Assembly: GCA_011065005.1 (NCBI GenBank)
Contig: JAAKFP010000004.1
Location: 1-19,744, forward strand
Source of the DNA: Chlamydiota bacterium
GTDB lineage: Bacteria; Chlamydiota; Chlamydiia; Chlamydiales; Waddliaceae
DNA: 19,744 bases
Direction: 5' to 3'
Below are positions 8,165 to 13,655 of the stretch, one piece after another. The notes below the pieces were generated by a model that saw nothing but the letters and a program-made list of their open reading frames with translations, did not search any database and was not told the origin of the DNA. The translations under genes and the position numbers were made by a program. The first letter of the stretch is position 1. Each line of letters opens with the position of its first letter.

Positions 8165-8193
8165 TTTACAATTTTTTCTCTTTTTGCTATGGT
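8165..8193 (+). promoter_or_regulatory. Candidate sigma-70-type promoter for the four-module exported protein
   Basis: TTTACA at 8165-8170 (5 of 6 to the -35 consensus), 17-nt spacer, TATGGT at 8188-8193 (4 of 6). Expected start near 8200, giving a short leader with the AAGGAG ribosome site of the gene at 8221. The -35 abuts the end of inverted repeat R3. Confidence 0.45.
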
Positions 8194-8220
8194 TTTTAAT
8201 TGACAAGGAGACTGAGAAAA

Positions 8221-9597
8221 ATGATTGATGATCATATAAAACATTTGCGAGCTTATGTAATCGGCTCTATTTTTTTGATTTTTTCTTGTTTCATAAATCA
8301 GATCTTACTTGCAAACGAACTCCCCCAAACGGGAACACTGGTCGTTACCTATCAGACTGATACTGAAGGAGAAAGGCTAGACCGCATACGGTTTTGGTTG
8401 AAAGATGAACACAACAAACAACAACTTTTTCCCAAAGGGGATGCTTATGTCGATGACTTCAACTATCAAAACCGCATGGTTGTCATCGAAGACCTTCTCC
8501 CAGGAGTGTATACCCTAGAATTTCTCGTTCCCAACACTGATGCCTATTTTGTCGAAGTTCCGATACGACAAGTTGTCATTGACAAAGGTGATGCCCTCAA
8601 AATCGACCAGCAAATCAAACCGAGAACCACCTTTTTCGATTCTGAAGAAAAAGAGAAAGAAACGGAGACGGAATCCCCCACTTTTTCCGATATCGACACC
8701 CCTGTAGATACTGAGCAGACAATCACTGCAGATAAAACCACACAGGACGTCGCAGTAGATACGGAAACTGCGATGGGAAAGCTTATTGTCTCTTTCGATG
8801 CAAAATTCGACCCCCCGCTGGCGGAACAGATCTGTTTCAAGTTAATGGATGACTGCGGAAACTGTACTGTACACCCCCGGTCGGGCAAGGACACCGAGGT
8901 TGCTCTAGTTGCAGGAAAAATGGTCATGATTGAAGATGTCCCCGTAGGGGAATATTCGGTCGAGTTTTTTATCGAGGACGATCACGAGCAAACACTCTAC
9001 GCCTCCAAACCCTTTCACATCACAGAAAACAAAACAAAGTCTTTGCACCGCTCTCTGCAGGAGCCAATCCCTCATCAAGAACCTCCTTCTGATGATCCGT
9101 CATCATCCACTGAGGGTGGCATTAATTTGAATGTCACCGCCAACATCCCTACAGCAATTTTTCACGTTAGAAATGAAGATCGTACAAAAAGTTGGGAAGG
9201 AAAGGGAAGACTCTACACCTTTGAAGAGTTAGAGCCCGGTATCTACTACCTCTCTTTTGAAAGCACAGATCCATTTTTTATTCCTCCTAAGGAAATGCGA
9301 ATAGAAATGACTGAGAATGGTGATCGCGAGGTAGAAACCCTCTTCCAAACACAAGGCAAACTCAAAATTCTAACGAATGTCGACTACACGAAAGTGATAA
9401 TCGAAGACCAAAATCATCAAAAAGAACCCATGAAAGCAGAAATCTCCGAAACCATGAGCGCTCTCTATCTGCCAGAAGGGCACTACCGCCTAACCTTTCC
9501 CAAGCAAGATGATGTTAGAGTCCCTCCACAGCCTATGGAAGTCACCATCTATGACTTACAAACCAGCGAAGTAAACGCCTATTTCGAAGTTCAATAA
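8221..9597 (+). CDS. Exported protein of four PEGA-like beta modules, function unknown
   Basis: I do not recognise a named gene. The ATG at 8221 is preceded by AAGGAG at 8205-8210; a TTG 21 nt upstream in the same frame is less likely. The 458 residues begin with a signal peptide or N-terminal anchor (hydrophobic 11-31, then ANEL). Four related modules of about 80-100 residues follow, at roughly 38-135, 186-280, 299-377 and 379-458. Each starts G(K/T/I)L-type and carries a turn-and-strand motif: PGVYTLEF, VGEYSVEF, PGIYYLSF, EGHYRLTF. This resembles PEGA or carboxypeptidase-regulatory-like surface domains. Acidic Ser/Thr/Glu-rich linkers separate modules 1-2 and 2-3. No catalytic motif is visible. 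A periplasmic or surface binding/structural role is inference. It converges with yajC, only 16 nt apart, with no visible terminator. Confidence 0.75.
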   Translation: MIDDHIKHLRAYVIGSIFLIFSCFINQILLANELPQTGTLVVTYQTDTEGERLDRIRFWLKDEHNKQQLFPKGDAYVDDFNYQNRMVVIEDLLPGVYTLEFLVPNTDAYFVEVPIRQVVIDKGDALKIDQQIKPRTTFFDSEEKEKETETESPTFSDIDTPVDTEQTITADKTTQDVAVDTETAMGKLIVSFDAKFDPPLAEQICFKLMDDCGNCTVHPRSGKDTEVALVAGKMVMIEDVPVGEYSVEFFIEDDHEQTLYASKPFHITENKTKSLHRSLQEPIPHQEPPSDDPSSSTEGGINLNVTANIPTAIFHVRNEDRTKSWEGKGRLYTFEELEPGIYYLSFESTDPFFIPPKEMRIEMTENGDREVETLFQTQGKLKILTNVDYTKVIIEDQNHQKEPMKAEISETMSALYLPEGHYRLTFPKQDDVRVPPQPMEVTIYDLQTSEVNAYFEVQ

Positions 9598-9613
9598 ACT
9601 CTTTGAGGCATTG

Positions 9614-9994
9614 TCACTCCCTTTTCTCTTCAGCTTCTGACCCAACATCTGGAGCTACATCGGTGATCGCACCAAGCAGCACTTCAATTTTTGATCCATC
9701 AAACATCTTTAGGATTACGGTTTTCTCCTGCACACGAGATACTGTGCCGATGATACCCATTGCTGTCACGCGATCTCCTTTTTTCAAACCTTCACGCTGA
9801 CTTTCCAGGGCCTGACGACGCTTTTGCTCGGGTCTCCACAAAATAAAATAAAAAAACAATAGGGCAATACCGATCATGACAACGGTTTGCCACATGCCAT
9901 CACGAGCTGAAGGTCTTTCCGCTTCCTGAGCATAAAGACCACTGCTAAATAACAGAACTTGTAAGCTTACTAGTGTTGCTGTCCATTTCTTCAT
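9614..9994 (-). CDS. yajC: Sec translocon accessory subunit YajC
   Basis: Small inner-membrane partner of SecDF in protein export. The start at 9994 (MKKWTATLVSL) has an AAAGGTG ribosome site about 7 nt upstream; a longer frame reaching 10123 would overlap tgt and lacks support. The 126 residues show an N-terminal hydrophobic stretch resembling a signal peptide (ends GLYAQE), a membrane helix at about 34-51, then the family hallmark FILWRPEQKRRQ and a cytoplasmic domain with GDRVTAMGIIGTVSRV. The extra N-terminal signal-like segment is longer than in E. coli YajC. Last gene of rlmD-tgt-yajC, 10 nt after tgt, as in the common tgt-yajC pairing; secD/secF do not follow. Confidence 0.93.
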   Translation of the reverse strand: MKKWTATLVSLQVLLFSSGLYAQEAERPSARDGMWQTVVMIGIALLFFYFILWRPEQKRRQALESQREGLKKGDRVTAMGIIGTVSRVQEKTVILKMFDGSKIEVLLGAITDVAPDVGSEAEEKRE

Positions 9995-10004
9995 ATTCAC
10001 ACCT

Positions 10005-11114
10005 TTAGTTGGGATAAATTTTACAAACTTGTTCATAAAGTTTAGGAAGTGTTTCATTTTGAATAGCTTGCCTGAGTTTGCGCATGAAATCAAGATAAAA
10101 TGCAATACTTTGGATCGTAACAAGTGTCAAACCGGTGATTTCATTCACATTCAAGAGATGCCGCAGGTACGCTTTGCTAAACTGCGAGGTGTAGCAATCA
10201 AGGTCGGGATCGAGAGGAGTAAAATCTTCCGCATATCTACCTGCTTTGATATGTATCTTTCCCGACCACGTAAATGCTGTGCCATTGCGCGCATTGCGAG
10301 TGGGAAGAACACAGTCAAACATGTCTACACCCCGCATCACCGCTTCAATGATATTTCGGGGAGTGCCAACGCCCATCAAATAGCGCGGTTTATCCTTGGG
10401 TAAGTGTGGTTCTGAAATTTCAATCATTTCTTGCATCATCTCTGGCGGTTCCCCTACAGACAACCCCCCAATGGCATATCCATCGAAATCAAGATCAACC
10501 AATTCCTTTGTGGACTGCACACGCAAATCCTCAAACATTCCCCCCTGTGTAATCCCAAAAAGATTTTGATAGGGCTTGAGTTCAAAATTTCGACAACTTT
10601 TTGCCCAACGATGTGTCCTATCCATCGCCGCTTCGACACGGGAACGCTCACATGGATAGGGGGAGCATTCATCGAAAGCCATCACAATATCCGCACCAAT
10701 GGTCTTCTGTATCTGCATGCTTTCCTTGGGTCCTAGAAAATACCTAGTACCATCGATGTGCGATTGAAACTGCACACCTTCCTCGGTCACTTTATTCAAA
10801 TTAGAAAGGGAAAAGACCTGAAAACCTCCTGAGTCGGTAAGAATCGGCCGCGGCCAGTTCATAAAACTATGGAGCCCTCCAGCTTTTTCCATGATTTCCT
10901 CACCGGGACGTAACATCAAATGGTAGGTGTTCCCTAAAATGATTTGGACATCAAGATCGAAAAGTTGCTGGTTTGTCAACGTTTTCACGGCACCACGAGT
11001 CCCCACCGGCATAAAAATCGGTGTTTCAAAGGTTCCATGCGCCGTTTCAATTTTTCCCAAACGCGCCTTGCTCTGGGCATCAGACTTTAGAACTGAAAAC
11101 TTCATCGCTGTCAT
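10005..11114 (-). CDS. tgt: tRNA-guanine transglycosylase with degraded zinc site
   Basis: Exchanges guanine-34 of GUN-anticodon tRNAs for a 7-deazaguanine (preQ1 or queuine) in the queuosine pathway. The 369 residues are a full-length TIM barrel. Catalytic D94 in LTDSGGFQVFS and nucleophile D267 in MFDCVLPTRNARNG are present, as are FDEC (147-150) and GGLSVGE (217-222), residues typical of bacterial preQ1-type enzymes. The C-terminal zinc site is not: the usual CxCxxC...H reads LDCYTS with one residue missing after it, and the His is Q335, leaving only C307 of four ligands. Neighbouring residues (YLRHLLNVNEITG) are otherwise well conserved. Start could also be M4 (11105). It sits 15 nt after rlmD and 10 nt before yajC. 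Confidence 0.95.
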   Translation of the reverse strand: MTAMKFSVLKSDAQSKARLGKIETAHGTFETPIFMPVGTRGAVKTLTNQQLFDLDVQIILGNTYHLMLRPGEEIMEKAGGLHSFMNWPRPILTDSGGFQVFSLSNLNKVTEEGVQFQSHIDGTRYFLGPKESMQIQKTIGADIVMAFDECSPYPCERSRVEAAMDRTHRWAKSCRNFELKPYQNLFGITQGGMFEDLRVQSTKELVDLDFDGYAIGGLSVGEPPEMMQEMIEISEPHLPKDKPRYLMGVGTPRNIIEAVMRGVDMFDCVLPTRNARNGTAFTWSGKIHIKAGRYAEDFTPLDPDLDCYTSQFSKAYLRHLLNVNEITGLTLVTIQSIAFYLDFMRKLRQAIQNETLPKLYEQVCKIYPN

Positions 11115-11129
11115 AACTTCTCTTCTTCT

Positions 11130-12572
11130 CTACTTGCTTAACACGGCAATGTTTTCGATGTGAACAGTATGGGGAAACTGATCCACAGGCTGCACCGCTT
11201 GGAGACGGTAACCAGCCTTAACAAACTCTGCAATATTCTCTGCTTGCGTGGCAGGATTACAGGAAATATAGATAATTTTCGGGGGATTCAAAGCAATTAT
11301 GTGTTTGATCGAAGCGGGATCCAAACCGGGACGGGGCGGATCCACCATGACGATATCGGGCGGAGGGAACAGTTCTTCTTCCTGAATCTCTGCCAGCTTT
11401 TCATGAACAGAACCCGTAAGAATGGTAACGTTATCAAGCCCATTCTCGGAAGCATTGCTACGAGCATCAAGTGCAGACTCTGGAGATAGCTCTATTCCCA
11501 CCACCTGTTCTGCACGATTGGCGACACAAATCCCCAAAGTCCCCGTCCCGCAATACAAATCATAAACAACAGCACTCTTAGGAATGACTCCCATTCTCAA
11601 AGCAATTGAATAGAGAAGCTCTGCTTGCTCGGTGTTTGGTTGAAAAAAAGCCGAAGGACTAATGGAAAACTTTAAGGGCTGGGGCTCTTCTGCAGGGTCT
11701 GTTTTAATGTACAAAATCTCTCGAATATGTTCGGCACCATACAGATGCATTTCGTAAAGCTGTGTAGGCTGCCCCTTTTGCACCTGCTGAATGGTTAAAA
11801 AGATACTCAGCTTTTTCTCTGGATCTACAGGCTCCACCGCATCTCGGACAAAAGCGACAAAACTCTCGAGGTGCTGCTTTTTCAACGCATATGCGGGGTT
11901 ACCAGAGACCGTCAAGTTCACCATCCTATCTCCAGTCCTCTGTCCTTCTCGTAAAGTTAAAGTTCTGAGCGATCCGCTATTACGTCGAACGTGATAAGCA
12001 TCAAGACCAAACTCATTCCACCATTGCCGCACAGCATTTACCGCTTCAACAAACCAAGGATTCGGCAGATGACACTCAGAAAGGTGAAAAACCCGCCCTT
12101 TACTTGCATCCATCATCAACCCAAGATAATTGTTCTTTGCTGCATCGCTAGAAAAGGAATATTCCATTTTGTTGCGATAATGCCACTGACTCGCACAAGG
12201 GAGGATTCCTCTCACTTCAACCTCATCCGTCAACAGATCACCGAAACAACGAAGAACAAATTCCTGCTTGTTTTTTAGCTGCATCTCATACGAAACCTGC
12301 TGCCATCGGCATCCTCCACAGAGACCAAAATGTTTGCATCGGGGTGGTATGCGATCGGAAGAAGGGTGCAAAATTTCCTCTAACCGACTTTGATATATGC
12401 CTCTGCGTTTCCGCAATAGCATAGCACGAACTTTGTCACCAGGAACTGCAAAGGACACTTCCACAGGCCACTCTGTTCCATCTTGACGCTCGAAATATCC
12501 AATGCCATTCCCCTTTTTTGAATACTTGACAATGTCAATTTCAACAAAATGTGGCTGATTTCGAATCGACAT
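11130..12572 (-). CDS. rlmD: 23S rRNA (uracil-5)-methyltransferase, RlmD/RumA family
   Basis: SAM-dependent uracil C5 methyltransferase of the TrmA/RlmC/RlmD family, probably modifying 23S rRNA. The 480 residues begin with a TRAM-type RNA-binding domain (about 6-68). Iron-sulfur ligands are C79, C85, C88 and C167, arranged CKHFGLCGGC...SEC as in RumA. The Rossmann domain shows YDLYCGTGTLG at 337-347 and DPPRPGLD at 411-418. The catalytic cysteine is C438 in ISCNPAT and the base E473 in HIENIAVL. Which uracil is modified cannot be decided from sequence; the 4Fe-4S motif fits RlmD better than TrmA. First gene of rlmD-tgt-yajC, with a candidate promoter at 12612-12640. It lies next to hctA as its homologue does in C. 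trachomatis (recalled, not checked). Confidence 0.93.
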   Translation of the reverse strand: MSIRNQPHFVEIDIVKYSKKGNGIGYFERQDGTEWPVEVSFAVPGDKVRAMLLRKRRGIYQSRLEEILHPSSDRIPPRCKHFGLCGGCRWQQVSYEMQLKNKQEFVLRCFGDLLTDEVEVRGILPCASQWHYRNKMEYSFSSDAAKNNYLGLMMDASKGRVFHLSECHLPNPWFVEAVNAVRQWWNEFGLDAYHVRRNSGSLRTLTLREGQRTGDRMVNLTVSGNPAYALKKQHLESFVAFVRDAVEPVDPEKKLSIFLTIQQVQKGQPTQLYEMHLYGAEHIREILYIKTDPAEEPQPLKFSISPSAFFQPNTEQAELLYSIALRMGVIPKSAVVYDLYCGTGTLGICVANRAEQVVGIELSPESALDARSNASENGLDNVTILTGSVHEKLAEIQEEELFPPPDIVMVDPPRPGLDPASIKHIIALNPPKIIYISCNPATQAENIAEFVKAGYRLQAVQPVDQFPHTVHIENIAVLSK

Positions 12573-12611
12573 AAGCTCTCATTAAAAAGTAATGAATGAT
12601 AATTAAACGGA

Positions 12612-12640
12612 ATTATAGCTCTCTTTTCTATCTTGGTAAA
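12612..12640 (-). promoter_or_regulatory. Candidate sigma-70-type promoter of rlmD-tgt-yajC
   Basis: On the minus strand: TTTACC (12635-12640, 4 of 6 to the -35 consensus), 17-nt spacer, perfect TATAAT (12612-12617). It gives a leader of about 33 nt before the rlmD ATG at 12572, and lies downstream of the hctA terminator, so the operon need not depend on hctA read-through. Confidence 0.5.
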
Positions 12641-12667
12641 TCAAAAAGGTGTTGTTGGGTAAAAAGA

Positions 12668-12694
12668 CAAAAAAAGGGAGGCATCAGCCTCCCT
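12668..12694 (-). terminator. Intrinsic terminator of hctA
   Basis: GGGAGGC (12676-12682), loop ATCA, GCCTCCC (12687-12693) form a perfect 7-bp G+C-rich stem. In the minus-strand transcript it is followed at once by seven U residues. It begins 34 nt past the hctA stop. This is the only textbook rho-independent terminator I see in the window, and it makes hctA monocistronic. Confidence 0.9.
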
Positions 12695-12727
12695 ATCATT
12701 AAACATGAAATTTTTCGATTGAGACAA

Positions 12728-13312
12728 CTATCTAGCTTTTCTTCTTGCAGGAAGCTTAGCTGTTTGTTTTCTCTTAGGGGCAAAGGCCCGTGCTTTACCA
12801 GTCTTACGTGCAGTAGCTTTTTTCTTTACTGTTTTAGCTTTTGCTTTGGTAACAGCTTTCTTTTTAACAACTTTCTTAGCTACTTTTTTCTTGGCAACTT
12901 TCTTGACTGCCTTTCTCGCAACCGCTTTCTTAGCTACTTTTTTCTTAGCTACTTTCTTGACTGCTTTTTTCGCAACCGCTTTCTTAGCTACTTTTTTCTT
13001 AATTGCTTTCTTAACAATCTTTTTCTTGACTGCTTTCTTAGCTACTTTTTTCTTAATTGCTTTTTTAACAATCTTTTTCTTGACTGCCTTCTTAGCTACT
13101 TTCTTGGCAACTTTCTTTTTCTTGCCCTTATTTGTCTTATCGAATTTGATGGATTCTTTACGGAACATCTTAGCCAGTTTTTCAAGCTTTACTGTTCCAG
13201 TTCTAACTCGCTGAGAAGCGGCTTTATTGCCACTTTCAGCTGCTTTTTCGAGATCCCTCAAGACATCTGCAAGAAGTTTTCTCAAAGAAGTTACAGTTTG
13301 TGGGTATGCCAT
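12728..13312 (-). CDS. hctA: Histone H1-like DNA-condensing protein Hc1
   Basis: Chlamydial histone-like protein expected to condense the chromosome late in the developmental cycle. Start at 13312 is fixed by an AAGGAGGA ribosome site 9 nt upstream; a longer frame to 13477 lacks one. Of 194 residues, about 1-60 form the conserved helical N-terminal domain, whose stretch ESGNKAASQRVRTGTVKLEK followed by FRKESIK closely resembles what I recall of C. trachomatis Hc1. Residues 63-194 are almost only Lys, Ala, Val and Arg, with four exact-register 18-residue repeats (77-148) in two subtypes. The C-terminal tail is longer than I recall for C. trachomatis Hc1 (about 125 aa in total). It has its own promoter region and terminator. 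Hc2-like repeat character in the tail means a hybrid assignment is possible, but the N domain says Hc1. Confidence 0.92.
   Translation of the reverse strand: MAYPQTVTSLRKLLADVLRDLEKAAESGNKAASQRVRTGTVKLEKLAKMFRKESIKFDKTNKGKKKKVAKKVAKKAVKKKIVKKAIKKKVAKKAVKKKIVKKAIKKKVAKKAVAKKAVKKVAKKKVAKKAVARKAVKKVAKKKVAKKVVKKKAVTKAKAKTVKKKATARKTGKARAFAPKRKQTAKLPARRKAR
12869..13084 (-). repeat. Four tandem 54-bp coding repeats in hctA
   Basis: Encodes four 18-residue units at residues 77-94, 95-112, 113-130 and 131-148. Units 1 and 2 are identical (VKKKIVKKAIKKKVAKKA). Units 3 and 4 are a second subtype (VAKKAVKKVAKKKVAKKA and a variant with Arg). Copy number is likely to vary between strains by slippage or recombination. 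Confidence 0.9.
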
Positions 13313-13351
13313 GCGAATTTTCCTCCTTTTTAGAGTTTCGTGACGGCTAAT

Positions 13352-13380
13352 TAAATATTTACTTTGGATATATTGTGCAA
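13352..13380 (-). promoter_or_regulatory. Candidate hctA promoter
   Basis: Minus strand: TTGCAC (13375-13380), 17-nt spacer, TATTTA (13352-13357), predicting a start near 13345 and a 33-nt leader to the ATG. Both hexamers are weak, which would fit a regulated late gene, but the call is tentative. Confidence 0.3.
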
Positions 13381-13413
13381 CCCTTTTTTTATGATTCGCC
13401 GAATTATGTTGCC

Positions 13414-13430
13414 GTTTTGCAATGCAAAAC
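13414..13430. promoter_or_regulatory. Perfect 8-1-8 palindrome upstream of hctA, possible operator
   Basis: GTTTTGCA-A-TGCAAAAC is a perfect dyad in the 343-bp divergent spacer between hctA and the TPR gene, about 100 bp before the hctA ATG. Size and symmetry suit a dimeric repressor or activator. Nothing identifies the binding protein. Confidence 0.4.
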
Positions 13431-13511
13431 AACTCGGCCAAGTTGCATCCAAAAGTTGTCAATTGCCTTACCAGCACCTTACGAAGGCACTTTTCTTAAA
13501 GAGTTACCTTG

Positions 13512-13527
13512 TATACCGAAACAAATT
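13512..13527. repeat. Solo end of repeat element A
   Basis: TATACCGAAACAAATT matches exactly 16 nt of the right-hand end of element A (4348-4363, reversed). No partner end is visible nearby. It lies in the hctA-TPR spacer about 50 bp before the candidate TPR-operon promoter. Remnant of an excised or decayed copy, or a protein-binding site also carried by the element. Confidence 0.6.
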
Positions 13528-13575
13528 TATTTCACCAAAAAAATTTTAGCATAATCAATAACCCACTATGCTTAT

Positions 13576-13622
13576 TTGACACAAACAGTCGCTTTCCTCT
13601 TTAATACGTTTTTTAGTATAAT
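13576..13622 (+). promoter_or_regulatory. Candidate promoter region of the TPR-exbB-exbD operon
   Basis: A perfect TTGACA at 13576-13581 is followed after 18 nt by TTTAAT (13600-13605). A perfect TATAAT lies further on at 13617-13622 without a clear -35. Either could start transcription 25-45 nt before the ATG at 13656. GAGGA at 13640-13644 is the probable ribosome site. Confidence 0.45.
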
Positions 13623-13655
13623 AGACATTATATTTTACCGAGGAAAACAGGCAGC

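Noticed and set aside
9995..10123. N-terminal extension of yajC by 43 residues
   Set aside because: It would overlap the end of tgt by 119 nt and place the signal-like segment internally; the ATG at 9994 has a ribosome site.
12596..13333. Long plus-strand open frame opposite hctA, rich in Phe, Leu and Ser
   Set aside because: It is the antisense of a Lys/Ala-codon repeat tract, has no homology I recognise, and hctA on the other strand has a ribosome site, terminator and family match.
13313..13477. N-terminal extension of hctA by 55 residues
   Set aside because: The extension is unlike any Hc1 N terminus, has no ribosome site, and runs through the promoter region, while MAYPQ at 13312 has AAGGAGGA.
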